From contig NZ_JAKZGO010000001.1 in assembly GCF_022549785.1 (NCBI RefSeq), positions 186,001-250,000 on the forward strand: DNA of 64,000 bases, written 5' to 3'. Shown here piece by piece: positions 16,868 to 26,878 of the stretch. A model generated the notes under the pieces. The model had not been told where the DNA came from. It was given only the letters and a program-made list of their open reading frames with translations, and did not search any database. The translations under genes were made by a program, and so were the position numbers. Source of the stretch: Belliella alkalica. GTDB taxonomy: Bacteria; Bacteroidota; Bacteroidia; Cytophagales; Cyclobacteriaceae. Each line of letters opens with the position of its first letter. Position 1 is the stretch's first letter.

Positions 16868-18331
16868 TTATTTCTCCCACCAAACTTTGGTATTTTGCGT
16901 GTCACCGCCCATTCTTGTTGTTGCGATCTCAAGGTTTTCCTGATTCAGGGCCTGTAAATAATTAGGATAGGTGATTCTTGAAGGGAATATATTTTCTACG
17001 GGGATACCAGTTCCTCTTGGCAATATGGGATAACCTGTCCTTCTTTTTTCGAACCAAGATTGGAAATCATTGAAGTAGTGTGCGAAATATTTTTGCTGGA
17101 TTATTTTTTCCAGTTTGGCATCAAACCCATCCCCCACTTCAATTTTCACATCTTCTTGATCAAGGTAATTGGATGGCATTTCCACACCCCATTGTTCCAT
17201 TGAAGCTTCAATACCTTGCTGATAGTGTAATTCTGTTGTTCCACCAGTATAAAATCCCCTTAAGGCTAATTCTGATTTTATCAGTTCTACTTCTGCATGA
17301 GTCATGACAATGCCTAGTTCAGGAAGGGTTTTGAGTTCATCACGATAACTTGAGTGGGCATTTACGGTATATTCCACATTGCTGGGATAACCACTCATGA
17401 TACCTTTATAAACCCTCTGTCCATTTTCATTGACGGTTGTTGCCCATACAGTCCTTCTCGGATCATTGTTTCTGTTTAACCAATTGATAAAGTATTCGGT
17501 ATAATAGGTGCCTTCTCTCCAATCAAGCGTCCTTGCATTAAAGTATGGGTTGAAAAACGGGAAATTTCCTGGATACCTGAGGATGGCATCATCCGAATTG
17601 GAAGTGAATACCGGGTATTTTGCTCCATCAGAAAGGATCATTTCCAATTGTTGGCGCACATTCAACTCGCCGTCTTTGCTCAATATCCTAAGCAGCATTC
17701 TCAATCTCAGGGAATTTGCAAGTTTTCTCCATTTTAAGATCCCAGCGGCACCGTCGGTCTGATAGATCAGGTCTCCACCATAAACAAAAGTCGAGGATTG
17801 CGAAAGGAGCTCATTTGCCAATTCCAAGTTCTGAAGCAAATTGATATAGATATCTTTTTGTGTATCAAAAATCGGTTTCACGATTCCTTCTTCGACCCTA
17901 TTGGCTTCCGTATAAGGGATATCACCAAAAGCATCTGTCAAGAGTGAGTAGCTCCATGTTTTCAAAATCAAAGCTACTCCCATATACGCTTTTGCATCAA
18001 GTTTTTCTGCTATTTTATAGATATCCTCAGCATCTGTCATCAATCTGTAATGGTTATCCCAAAAGCCTGATGAATTGTTTGGTTCCACAAAATACCTATG
18101 CAAGCCATTGTTGATACTTAGCCGTGGAGCAGTCATTTGCATCAATTCATGTGAAAACCCGCGTGCCCTTCCAATACTTGAATTTACCAACCTGTATTGG
18201 AGCTGATCCAACATCACTCCTGGAAAGACGTCAGTCGGCCTGTTTGGATCAAGGTTCATTTCTTCAAAATCACCGGTGCAGGAGGAATGCAGCAACAGTA
18301 AACCAATAAAGTATAGGATTATTTTTTTCAT
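16868..18331 (-). CDS. SusD/RagB family nutrient-binding lipoprotein
   Basis: 487 residues. The lipobox LLHSSC places the lipidated cysteine at residue 18, followed by DFEEMNLDPNRPT, the opening typical of the SusD-like_2 subgroup. Helical TPR-like segments follow, including KAYMGVALILKTWSYSLLTDAFGDIPYTEA and LANSLRLRMLLRI. SusD proteins form the lid of a SusC transporter and bind the nutrient at the cell surface. The gene begins 12 bp downstream of the SusC gene. This subgroup is not restricted to sugars, which fits the linked phosphodiesterase. Confidence 0.95.
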   Translation of the reverse strand: MKKIILYFIGLLLLHSSCTGDFEEMNLDPNRPTDVFPGVMLDQLQYRLVNSSIGRARGFSHELMQMTAPRLSINNGLHRYFVEPNNSSGFWDNHYRLMTDAEDIYKIAEKLDAKAYMGVALILKTWSYSLLTDAFGDIPYTEANRVEEGIVKPIFDTQKDIYINLLQNLELANELLSQSSTFVYGGDLIYQTDGAAGILKWRKLANSLRLRMLLRILSKDGELNVRQQLEMILSDGAKYPVFTSNSDDAILRYPGNFPFFNPYFNARTLDWREGTYYTEYFINWLNRNNDPRRTVWATTVNENGQRVYKGIMSGYPSNVEYTVNAHSSYRDELKTLPELGIVMTHAEVELIKSELALRGFYTGGTTELHYQQGIEASMEQWGVEMPSNYLDQEDVKIEVGDGFDAKLEKIIQQKYFAHYFNDFQSWFEKRRTGYPILPRGTGIPVENIFPSRITYPNYLQALNQENLEIATTRMGGDTQNTKVWWEK

Positions 18332-18343
18332 CTTTAGTTTCGT

Positions 18344-21300
18344 TTAAAATTTGATGGAAAGGTTCATTCCCATTGTTCTGGTGGAAGGGAATTGGGTCAT
18401 TTCAACTCCAGGAAGAAAAGATCCGGAATTCAGCATTGCTACCTCTGGATCAAAGGCAGGAAATTTTGTAAAGAGCAATAAGTCTCTTCCATAAAGTGCC
18501 ACTGAGGCTTGTTGGATACCGAATCTGTATATAAATGAAAGAGGTACTACATATTCTATCCGCGCTTCTCTGAGTTTGATAAATGAGGCGTCAAAAGTAT
18601 TTGTCTCAACATTGGAATGCTTGTAGTATTCATCATAATATCTCTGGGCTGTGGTTTGAACTGTATTTGGTGAAAAAGTACCATCCCCATTATCTACCAC
18701 TCCAACACCGACTATGCCTTCTTCCCTTCCAGGAAGTGTTACTTTGGTTTTTCCAAGTGTGTTCAATTTATGGCTTGTCATTGAAAAAACCGTTCCTCCC
18801 AATTGTCCATCAAACAAAACCGAAGCCCTAAATTTTCCAAAGGAAAACTGGTTCAGAATCCCTGCCCTCCAATCAGGAAAAGCATTCCCCCATTTTTTTC
18901 TTTCAGGATCAAGTTGTGCAGGAAGACCGACGCTGTTGTAGATGATATCTCCCTCTGGTGATCTTTGGAATCCCAAACCATAAAGGTCACCCATTCTACC
19001 TCCTACCCTAGCTTCCAAACTTACCACTGAATGTTCTCCTATTATTTGGTTTGTCAAACCCTCAGCAAGTTCAATGACATAACTTCTATTGTATGACCAA
19101 TTGAGGGATGTATTCCATGTGAAATTAGGTCTTGTAACTGGCTTTGTATTGATTACAAACTCCAAACCTTTGCTTCTAATCAAGCCTGCATTGGTCAAGA
19201 TCCGCTGGTAGCCTGAGGTAATGTCCAATGGAATAGCTAGAATCTGATTTCTACTGTCACTTTGGTATGCAGTAATATCTATTCCTAACTTATTTTGCCA
19301 CAATCTCAAATCAATTCCTGCTTCATAAGCAGTTGTGATTTCCGGTTTGAGATCGGCATTGAACAATGTAGCATTGTTGGTAAAGCTAGTTGCGTAGATT
19401 TGATCATAATACCTTGCTGTCTGGTAGGGTTGGGTATCATTGCCAACCTGCGCAAAAGACATCCTTACTTTGGCAAAAGAAAACATGCTTGGCAAATTGA
19501 AAGCTTCATCAAGGATGATACTTGTGCTTACAGAAGGATAAAAGAAAGCATTGTTTTGAGAGGGTAAAGTACTTGACCAATCGTTTCTTCCAGTCACATC
19601 AAGATAAATCATTCCCCTGTAATCCAATTGACTTGAAGCATAAAGCGAATTGATAGAACGTCTTAAAAGTCTTGGATCTGCTACAGGTTGGTCAAGACTA
19701 TTGCTGATCATATATAGGCCAGGCATAGCCAATTGGTCTGCATAAACCCCATTGAAATTATTGTAGTTGAACATGGTATTTCCTCCGGCATTAAAGGAAA
19801 AGTTGAAATTAGGACCAAAGGAATCATTGTAGCTCAACAGAAAATCCGAGTTGATTTCATAGTTAAATACAGCCTGTTGCCTAAACATGCCCCTTGGGTA
19901 TTTGGTCATACTATATGGCCTTCTTTGGGTTCTGTTTTCATGTGACAAGTCCAAACCTGTTCTTAACATGAGGCTCAATTTATCAGAAAAATCATAGGTT
20001 GCGGATACAGAACCAATAACACCATGCTTATCGATTGTATTCAACATTTCATATACCTGAAGATAAATGTTGTCAGGCCCAGGGTTGAATGGATTTTTTT
20101 GTTCAATCTGCTCCAAACCAGGCTTCCAATAATCCCTGAACCAGTTGATATCCGTACTTGGTGTGGTGCCTATGATCATAAAGTACATGGCGGTTTGGTT
20201 ATTATATCCAGCCATAGGCAGGTTATCACTTTTCTTGTTCACATAATTTACCCTTGAGTTTATCTTTAGTTTTTCACTGATTTTGTGGTCAAGTGCCGTA
20301 GACACCGAAAGTCTTTCAAAACCAGTATTGGGTATGATCCACGAGTTGTTCAAATGGGTAATCGACACCCTTGCAGAACTTCTGTCCGTTGCGCCTTCAA
20401 GGGAGATGTTATTGGTAATGGTGTAACCAGGGTTGAAGAAGCCCTTGATGTAGTCGGGATAAGCCCTCCAAGGTGTTCTTTCGGAAGGGATTCCTTCTGG
20501 GTGGTCAGGATTGTATTGATAGTACATCTGTCCATTGAATCTTGGCCCCCAAGCCCTGCCCGCTGCGATATTTGTACTTGTATTAGGACCATCTTCCGAA
20601 TCCAGATAGGAATAGTAATCTGATGTCCTTCCTTCCCCATATTCATATTGGTAATCAGGCCATCTCAAACCCGTTCGCTCTGTACTGATGTTTGAATTGA
20701 AACTTACTCCAATCCCTTTTTGGCTTTGTTTTCCTCCTTTTGTTGTAATTATAAGCGCTCCATTTGCTGCTCTAGATCCATACAAAGCAGCTGCGGCAGG
20801 TCCTTTTAGTACTGTCACACTTTCAATATCTTCCTGATTGAGATCTGAGACTGCCGATCCAAAATCCACAGGGCTGTCCGAACCAAGGTGGCCGCCAAAG
20901 CCTGTCCCTGAAATTTGACCATTTATTGGTACACCATCTACCACTATCAAAGCTTCATTGTTGTTGAGATTGAGCGATGTTTCACCCCTCAAGGTGATTC
21001 GCTGTGAACCCATTGGACCCGCACCAGCCCCAACAACTTGTAACCCTGCCACCTTTCCTGCCAAAGCATTGGACCAGTTGTTACTCCTGGCATCTGTGAG
21101 TTGCTTTGTGTTCAATGCCTGTGTGGCATAGCCCAAAGAAGCTTCCTCACGTTTTATCCCCAATGCCGTGACTATGACTTCCTGCATTGCCTGTTCAGTT
21201 GGGGAAAGAATGATCCTCAGGTCAGTCTGGTTAGTGACTTTCAGCTCTCTTGGCTCATAACCAATAAAGGAAACAACCAAAACATCATTTACTTCCAGCT

Positions 21301-21799
21301 CCAAACTAAACTGGCCATCAATATCTGTTGCTGTACCTTGACTTTTGCCTTTCACCAAGATATTTACCCCGGGAAGTGTTTCTCCTGTCATTTTATCCAA
21401 AACTACTCCATTGATTGAAATAGGCTCTTTGGAATTTGATGTGGAATTATTGACAATCACGGCAATCGTATCATCTATAAATTTAAACTCAAGTTTCGCT
21501 TGGTGTTCCATTGTTTTGAGCAACTCATCTATACTTGGATTTTTCGTTGCCAATCTCACTTTGGCACTTTTCAGGGCATTGTTGGAATATGAGAATGTAT
21601 AGTCTGTTTGTTTTTCTATTTCAGAAAAAACTTCGGTAACCAATTTTTCACCAGTATTGATTTTAATGGCTTTTTTGAGTGAAAGTTGGTTGTTGGCCGA
21701 AGTTGGAATTGCAATACCCAATATCCCAATTATCAGGCTAAGACCAATCATTTGTTTGAACCAGTGGGATAGATAGAGGTTCAGTAATTTTTTTTTCAT
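18344..21799 (-). CDS. SusC/RagA-family TonB-dependent outer-membrane transporter with STN domain
   Basis: 1151 residues. After a signal segment (about 15-35) come an STN domain (about 50-115), a carboxypeptidase-regulatory-like domain (128-199, SINGVVLDKMTGETLPGVNI), a TonB-box-like region (MQEVIVTALGIKREEAS from 205) and the plug (about 220-340, with LAGKVAGLQV and DGVPINGQ). The barrel fills the rest and ends in aromatic-terminated strand MGMNLSIKF. The STN domain is the part that passes signals to FecR-type anti-sigma proteins; the FecR and sigma genes lie directly upstream, so import probably induces the operon. Substrate unknown, perhaps a phosphorylated compound. Confidence 0.95.
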   Translation of the reverse strand: MKKKLLNLYLSHWFKQMIGLSLIIGILGIAIPTSANNQLSLKKAIKINTGEKLVTEVFSEIEKQTDYTFSYSNNALKSAKVRLATKNPSIDELLKTMEHQAKLEFKFIDDTIAVIVNNSTSNSKEPISINGVVLDKMTGETLPGVNILVKGKSQGTATDIDGQFSLELEVNDVLVVSFIGYEPRELKVTNQTDLRIILSPTEQAMQEVIVTALGIKREEASLGYATQALNTKQLTDARSNNWSNALAGKVAGLQVVGAGAGPMGSQRITLRGETSLNLNNNEALIVVDGVPINGQISGTGFGGHLGSDSPVDFGSAVSDLNQEDIESVTVLKGPAAAALYGSRAANGALIITTKGGKQSQKGIGVSFNSNISTERTGLRWPDYQYEYGEGRTSDYYSYLDSEDGPNTSTNIAAGRAWGPRFNGQMYYQYNPDHPEGIPSERTPWRAYPDYIKGFFNPGYTITNNISLEGATDRSSARVSITHLNNSWIIPNTGFERLSVSTALDHKISEKLKINSRVNYVNKKSDNLPMAGYNNQTAMYFMIIGTTPSTDINWFRDYWKPGLEQIEQKNPFNPGPDNIYLQVYEMLNTIDKHGVIGSVSATYDFSDKLSLMLRTGLDLSHENRTQRRPYSMTKYPRGMFRQQAVFNYEINSDFLLSYNDSFGPNFNFSFNAGGNTMFNYNNFNGVYADQLAMPGLYMISNSLDQPVADPRLLRRSINSLYASSQLDYRGMIYLDVTGRNDWSSTLPSQNNAFFYPSVSTSIILDEAFNLPSMFSFAKVRMSFAQVGNDTQPYQTARYYDQIYATSFTNNATLFNADLKPEITTAYEAGIDLRLWQNKLGIDITAYQSDSRNQILAIPLDITSGYQRILTNAGLIRSKGLEFVINTKPVTRPNFTWNTSLNWSYNRSYVIELAEGLTNQIIGEHSVVSLEARVGGRMGDLYGLGFQRSPEGDIIYNSVGLPAQLDPERKKWGNAFPDWRAGILNQFSFGKFRASVLFDGQLGGTVFSMTSHKLNTLGKTKVTLPGREEGIVGVGVVDNGDGTFSPNTVQTTAQRYYDEYYKHSNVETNTFDASFIKLREARIEYVVPLSFIYRFGIQQASVALYGRDLLLFTKFPAFDPEVAMLNSGSFLPGVEMTQFPSTRTMGMNLSIKF

Positions 21800-21874
21800 A
21801 GTTTTGTGTGTTGTGTTGAAGGATTTTATTTTGATGCAGCATCTTTAGTGGGGCTGTTGGAGCAGTCCCACTTG

Positions 21875-22849
21875 CTATTCGCAGGTTACTTTTTCAATAA
21901 TTAATTTTTCATTTTCCCATTGATATTTAAGATTTATAGAATAATTGATGATTTTTAAAACTTCATCTATAGACTGACCCTGATACTTACCAGTAATCCT
22001 ACAGGTATTGAATTTTTCTTTGGTTCTTACTTCTATCCCATACCAGTCTTCTAGTTTTTCCGCCATTTCAGAGATGGTTATATTGTTAAAAATCAAGGTA
22101 TTGTCTATCCAAGCAAAGACTTCTTCCTTATTCGATATCAAAGAGGTTACCATCTGACGATTTTGTGTCGTAACTCTTTGTCCCTTAGTCAAAGTAGTCT
22201 GTTTTGTGCCTTCCCTTTGTTTGACATTTACTTTTCCTGTCTTTACATCCACCCTTTCTTCTTCGCCCTTACGTGCCGAGATATTGAATGAAGTACCCAA
22301 TACGGTGGTGTTTAATTTTTCTGTATGCACAATAAATGGCTTGTCTTTATTGCTTACAACCTCAAAAAATGCTTGCCCAACAAGCTTTACATCCCTATTG
22401 TTTAGGTAGTTTTCAGAATAACTGATGGTTGAGTTCCCGGAAATATACACTTTTGAACTATCAGGTAAAAAAATGGATTTCCTCTCACCCGCCCCACTTT
22501 CCAAAGTAATCCAATTGTCATGTCCTCTATTATCTGAATCCGTCAAATCGAAAAAGTAAATCGAAAAAATACTGATGGTAGAAAGAAATATGAGGGCGAA
22601 TACTGCGGCTGTCAAACTATACCATGAAAATTGCTTTTTTTCCTGAAACTGGATGGCTCTGCGAATTTCCATCAAAGAATCTTCCTTTAACTTTTTCAAT
22701 TCCTCAGAGTCAATTTGATCTTGATCCGCATACAAACTATGATACCAATCTTTCAGTTCTTGGTATTGCTGATCCTGAAGCTTCCTGCCTCTTAAGAATC
22801 TAAAAAGTGATTCTTTGATTTTTGAATCATTTTGTTTTTTTCCTTTCAT
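21875..22849 (-). CDS. FecR-family anti-sigma factor
   Basis: 324 residues from the ATG at 22847-22849; the frame can be read one codon earlier from a GTG, but the ATG is the natural start. A cytoplasmic N-terminal helical part (1-75) is followed by one membrane segment (about 77-100, WYSLTAAVFALIFLSTIS), the periplasmic FecR domain (about 115-210, including ESGAGERKSIFLPDSSKVYI and LNTTVLGTSFNISA) and a C-terminal DUF4974-type domain (about 255-320). It holds the ECF sigma factor until the SusC STN domain signals. It lies between the sigma gene and susC on the same strand. Confidence 0.93.
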   Translation of the reverse strand: MKGKKQNDSKIKESLFRFLRGRKLQDQQYQELKDWYHSLYADQDQIDSEELKKLKEDSLMEIRRAIQFQEKKQFSWYSLTAAVFALIFLSTISIFSIYFFDLTDSDNRGHDNWITLESGAGERKSIFLPDSSKVYISGNSTISYSENYLNNRDVKLVGQAFFEVVSNKDKPFIVHTEKLNTTVLGTSFNISARKGEEERVDVKTGKVNVKQREGTKQTTLTKGQRVTTQNRQMVTSLISNKEEVFAWIDNTLIFNNITISEMAEKLEDWYGIEVRTKEKFNTCRITGKYQGQSIDEVLKIINYSINLKYQWENEKLIIEKVTCE

Positions 22850-23082
22850 CACCTACAAGTGATAGGAATTCGAAGAAACTACCCTAAAACAAGATTAAGG
22901 TTAGGTTAAAAAAAAAGGTTGATTGTTCCCTCTATGTTAATCCATTCATTGGAGGCTTTATCATTGCAAAAGGTAAAACGACAAAAGTCAAATATGATTA
23001 ATTTGCAGATATTTTACATTAAGTCGATTGAAAGAAAATATCAAACAGAAATTAAAAGGACTTTCTGAATATAACCTAAGGC

Positions 23083-23631
23083 TTATAAAAACAAAATAAA
23101 ACCTGAACTAAATCTGAGTGATTCTTTTAAAAGCTTCATTGATTTATGGACTGAATTGTGTACAGACTGTATATTTATACCCAACTCTTTAGAAACCTCT
23201 GATGCAGACATGCCCTGAAGTTTATTCATCCTGAAGATTTTCCCAGCCATTTCGGGGAAATCTTCCAAAGCATCCTCCAACTGTTCATACAAAGCCTCAA
23301 AAGGTAGGATATCATCTGAAGGAAGCATCACTATCCCTTCATGTCCATTTAGGGATTCTTCCAAATTGATTTGATCCATCACTTTAAATACATTGTATTT
23401 TACAGCTGTCAACAGGTAGACTTTAAGACTTTGCTTCACCTGAATTTTACCTTTTCTATTCCAAAGGTCAATAAAAAGTTCTTGTACAACATCCTTTGCC
23501 AGATCTTTAGACTTAAGCCTTTGGAATGCAGCGTCAAAAAGTAGTTCCCAGTATTGATCATAGAGCTCTTCGAAGGCCTTTTTACTACCTTTGTTGACTT
23601 TTTCGATGAGTGCAGTGTCTGATAAGATCAT
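23083..23631 (-). CDS. ECF-family RNA polymerase sigma-70 factor
   Basis: 182 residues. Sigma region 2 spans about 10-75 (EELYDQYWELLFDAAFQRL, then DVVQELFIDLWNRKG) and region 4 about 120-172 (LQGMSASEVSKELGINIQSV is the helix-turn-helix). A bridging segment lies between. This is the Bacteroidota type paired with FecR and SusC, and the order sigma, FecR, SusC, SusD, phosphodiesterase forms one regulatory and uptake unit. The stop is about 230 bp before fecR, so a separate promoter for fecR or susC recognised by this factor is likely but not identified. Confidence 0.95.
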   Translation of the reverse strand: MILSDTALIEKVNKGSKKAFEELYDQYWELLFDAAFQRLKSKDLAKDVVQELFIDLWNRKGKIQVKQSLKVYLLTAVKYNVFKVMDQINLEESLNGHEGIVMLPSDDILPFEALYEQLEDALEDFPEMAGKIFRMNKLQGMSASEVSKELGINIQSVHNSVHKSMKLLKESLRFSSGFILFL

Positions 23632-23654
23632 TGAGAATAAAGTATTACTTTATT

Positions 23655-23662
23655 CAAATTTA
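23655..23662 (-). promoter_or_regulatory. Candidate -7 element of the sigma-factor gene
   Basis: CAAATTTA on the plus strand is TAAATTTG on the minus strand and matches TAnnTTTG. It would start transcription about 15 bases before the ATG at 23631. The best upstream CAAA (23687-23690) is 24 bases away, slightly beyond the usual spacing, so the call is tentative. Confidence 0.4.
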
Positions 23663-23909
23663 TGCAAAGTCAAACGTTTTTTTACCCAAAGCGTTTTTAT
23701 GAAATTATTAAAATAGAGTTAAGTAAAAATTTTTGAAGCAAATCATATTTGTTTTATCGTGATTTTTTAAAATAGCTATCTCCAATTTTAATCCAAGAAA
23801 TAAAAACCCCGATTATATATCAGAATGGATTTTTCCCCAAAGTGGTTTCTAATTGTGAATAATTGCAAACTTATTTTTCCTAATTGCTTCCCTATCAAAT
23901 TTTCCAAAC

Positions 23910-24134
23910 ATGACAAAGATAGAACTGATCACCAAGCAGGATCTTGAAGAATTGAGGCATCAATTATTGAAAGATCTCCAAGAACTGTTCAAGCCCATGA
24001 AAAATGAGCAAAAAGATTGGGTTAAAAGTGACGAGGTCCGAAGGATCCTCAAAATTTCTCCAGGATCATTACAGAACCTAAGGATTAGAGGGCTTCTGAA
24101 TCCCAAGAAAATCTTTGAGTTCTATTATTTATAA
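23910..24134 (+). CDS. Helix-turn-helix protein with early stop (excisionase-like)
   Basis: 74 residues. A charged N-terminal helix (ITKQDLEELRHQLLKDLQ) precedes WVKSDEVRRILKISPGSLQN and LRIRGLLNPKKI, the winged helix-turn-helix of small Bacteroidota DNA-binding proteins that usually run on for about 20 more residues after GGxxYYxxxD. Here FYYL is followed by TAA at 24132-24134, yet the same frame continues with SKRESLYQFNLN before the next stop at 24171-24173. The continuation resembles the expected YYxKRExI tail, so a small indel or nonsense change is likely. It is the only plus-strand gene in a long minus-strand region and converges on the usher gene. Confidence 0.65.
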   Translation: MTKIELITKQDLEELRHQLLKDLQELFKPMKNEQKDWVKSDEVRRILKISPGSLQNLRIRGLLNPKKIFEFYYL

Positions 24135-24169
24135 AGCAAAAGAGAAAGCCTTTATCAATTTAATTTAAA

Positions 24170-26827
24170 CTAATCCTTCGCCTTCAATACAAAATCCAAT
24201 CCTTCTAGGTAGTCCCCATCCACAAGGGCTTTTATTTCAAATTCCAATAAATCTGGCGTTGCCCTTACGTTCATATACTCCAGCTGCTTTGGGTCTATCA
24301 TTAGGGTATATTTACCGGGTAAGAGTCCAAAAGCATAATAGCCTCCATCTGAGAATGTCCGAATCATATCCAAAGGTTCTTCATCTCCTATGCGCTTCAA
24401 GCTTATCCGTAAGCCTCCTACTCCTTCGAATCCAACAGCTGTCTCCCTAAGGACAGTCCCCTCCAAAACCCCGGTACGGTAGAGCGGGATATCGATTGAT
24501 TTGACCCGATTGGGATCTGCCATAAATCCAAATACCTTTTCTTTAGGTGCCAAGGTAGGATCTGGCAGGGCATTGATGTCTAACTCCAATCTATAGTCCC
24601 AATAGCTCTGTAGCTGGGTGATTCTTAGAATTCCGTCAGATCCCAAAAGCATATTGGCCGACTTGTCCAGGCGAATTCCTTTCGCGGGGATGATCGCTTC
24701 GCCTTCATCAAATACTCCATTTTCGTTTTGATCCACAAACAACCGGACCGAAATCCCGGATCGAGAAACCTGTTCTCGATTTGATGGAAGCAATTTGCCG
24801 GACTGATTGTCCAAAGCCAAAGAACCACTCAAACTTTGTCTGATAGCGTAATCTCCCTTTCTTCCGGTGTATTGTGAAGCGGAGCGGATAAAGTTAAAAT
24901 CGTACAAAAACCCAACCTGGATTGCGCCACTTTTATTCGTGATATTCCGATCATAAGACGTTGTGAATCTCCCACTTTTGAAAAGTGTTTGAGAAACCTC
25001 CACATTGACTGTAGACAATTGAGATGTTTGGGTATTGTATGCCGCTTGGGCACGCAAAAACATCCCTTTGATAAAAACAGGTAAACCCGGACTTCTAGGT
25101 AGGGAGTAAGTCACAGAACTGATCAGCATCCCTGGGGTAAACTCAGGGGATAAATTAGCGGCAATCCTTGAACCCACAAGCTGCGCACGGTAATTGAATC
25201 GGGTGGCAACTCTGCCTATTTGATAATTGTAATCTGCTTGAAGACTACCTCTGTAGCCGTTTGGCAACCAGATGTTTTCTCCTCCAATGCGGATCCCAGA
25301 AAACTTCCCAAATAGCTGGAAGGGAACAAAAACATTCAAATTGGCATCTCTAAGGGGCTTGGAACCTCCATTTACCTCCTGTTGGTCAAAGAAATATTCT
25401 GTTGTCCTCGCGGTGATATTGATATTGTTTGCATAGAAAACACTCGCATTGACCCTATAGAATCGTGAGGGTAAGTAATCTATGTCCACTAAATACTGCT
25501 GAAAAAGACGCGTGGAAACACCAAAAGAAGTCGAGGTCCTACCTGCTCCGAAATAATCCCCATAGCTCATGCCTGCTCGAACCGTAACCGCATTACTGAC
25601 GCCCAAGGAGATATCCGCATGTCCCAACAGGTGAGAAGCTAAGCTATCGGGCGCATTCATCAGATTACCTCCTTGAATATTGTAAGCTACAAATCCTTTT
25701 GGTAGGAAGGAAAAAGGAATCTGTAGCTGCTTCTCCTCGGTGAGTATTTCACCTTGCGGAGTGTATATTTTCAAGGTAAGACGGACAGTCCCATAGGTAA
25801 CCGGTGCATTGAAGCGGTAATAGCCCACCTCATCTGCACGCATGAAATCCACCAACTGACCGCCAATCAGCAACTCTACCTCGGAATCCTTTTCGGTATA
25901 ACCATCGATCACAAAGACGTCCAGCTCCCGCCGCGGAATCAATGGGTTATTGCTGAGGGCAAAACCCGTCAATTGGGCACTGGAAGTCTGGCTTGAGGTA
26001 CTGATTTGACCCAATGTGATACTACTTAGCAAAGCATTTTTTTCGGGGGCTAAACCTGATGGTAAAACATACCTCCACCTCAATCCGTATAGGTTTACGG
26101 TCTGGCCTAAGTTGTTCTTGCTCCCGTTCATATTGAACTGAAAGTCTCCTCCCAAGACTTCCGCTCCTGCTCTCATTTGAAGTCCTACATTGGATCTTCC
26201 GGGAGAGTTATCTACGTTGAGGCTGTAATCTAAGACCCCCAACCCCAAAATTTTCCGCTCAAGTGGGTAGCGCATTGCCGACTGCTCCTGCCCTCCAACA
26301 TTGGATTGGATTTTTTTTCTAAGTGCTTCGCGCTTGTTTTTTTCTTCAATAGGCAGCGCATACTGAGATTTCAATGTCATAGAAAGATTGAAGGGATTAA
26401 CCGAAAATTCCAAGCCGAAAATCTTGCTAAAATAACCAGGAGGAAGGTACAGGTCTTGCTCGCCCAAGTAGAAATCATCTGCTTGGAGGGTTTCGGGTTT
26501 ACCCTGAAGACTGATCAATCCAGCCACGGGATCTATCATCCATGTTTCCTTGGGGCTCGGGTAAAATCCCTGCAATCCAAATTTATTGGTTGATGGTGTG
26601 GATGGAATACCCGTCAAGCTAAGGAGTTCTCCAAGGGGTAGGTACGCGACCTCCCCAAAAAACACCACACTGATATAGTACTGTCCGATCGAAGGATGTG
26701 AAAATGTCAAAAGAGCCTCTTCATCCGGTTGACGCTGACCATAGCTCCTATGGGGTAGGGCAAAAAATACGAGAAAGAGCACTAGTACATAAACGTACTG
26801 CAAAGCACGGTCTTTTGATATTGGCAC
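24170..26827 (-). CDS. Outer-membrane usher-like protein of a chaperone-usher type pilus
   Basis: 885 residues. The start is a GTG at 26825-26827 preceded by AGAGAGGAA, unusual for this phylum, and gives a signal peptide ending RSYGQ (about 31). The N-terminal part (about 35-160, VAYLPLGELLSLTGI) and the barrel (about 190-650) surround a plug-like immunoglobulin segment at about 300-375 (DVFVIDGYTEKDSEVELLIG, then GYYRFNAPVTYG). After the barrel, ISVRLFVDQNENGVFDEGEA begins C-terminal domains like those of CS1/archaic ushers, and a last carboxypeptidase-regulatory-like domain contains GGYYAFGLLPGKYTLMID. Ushers take subunits from periplasmic chaperones and assemble them into a surface fibre. 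It lies 51 bp after the chaperone gene. Assignment is by overall build and context; a direct homology search was not possible. Confidence 0.75.
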   Translation of the reverse strand: MPISKDRALQYVYVLVLFLVFFALPHRSYGQRQPDEEALLTFSHPSIGQYYISVVFFGEVAYLPLGELLSLTGIPSTPSTNKFGLQGFYPSPKETWMIDPVAGLISLQGKPETLQADDFYLGEQDLYLPPGYFSKIFGLEFSVNPFNLSMTLKSQYALPIEEKNKREALRKKIQSNVGGQEQSAMRYPLERKILGLGVLDYSLNVDNSPGRSNVGLQMRAGAEVLGGDFQFNMNGSKNNLGQTVNLYGLRWRYVLPSGLAPEKNALLSSITLGQISTSSQTSSAQLTGFALSNNPLIPRRELDVFVIDGYTEKDSEVELLIGGQLVDFMRADEVGYYRFNAPVTYGTVRLTLKIYTPQGEILTEEKQLQIPFSFLPKGFVAYNIQGGNLMNAPDSLASHLLGHADISLGVSNAVTVRAGMSYGDYFGAGRTSTSFGVSTRLFQQYLVDIDYLPSRFYRVNASVFYANNINITARTTEYFFDQQEVNGGSKPLRDANLNVFVPFQLFGKFSGIRIGGENIWLPNGYRGSLQADYNYQIGRVATRFNYRAQLVGSRIAANLSPEFTPGMLISSVTYSLPRSPGLPVFIKGMFLRAQAAYNTQTSQLSTVNVEVSQTLFKSGRFTTSYDRNITNKSGAIQVGFLYDFNFIRSASQYTGRKGDYAIRQSLSGSLALDNQSGKLLPSNREQVSRSGISVRLFVDQNENGVFDEGEAIIPAKGIRLDKSANMLLGSDGILRITQLQSYWDYRLELDINALPDPTLAPKEKVFGFMADPNRVKSIDIPLYRTGVLEGTVLRETAVGFEGVGGLRISLKRIGDEEPLDMIRTFSDGGYYAFGLLPGKYTLMIDPKQLEYMNVRATPDLLEFEIKALVDGDYLEGLDFVLKAKD

Positions 26828-26878
26828 TAGTTCCTCTCTGTTTAAGAATCTTACCGGTTCTTTGATTGAATAAAAAGG

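Noticed and set aside
20350-20646. 98-residue minus-strand frame inside the SusC gene
   Set aside because: It is an alternative frame of the barrel coding sequence with no independent support.
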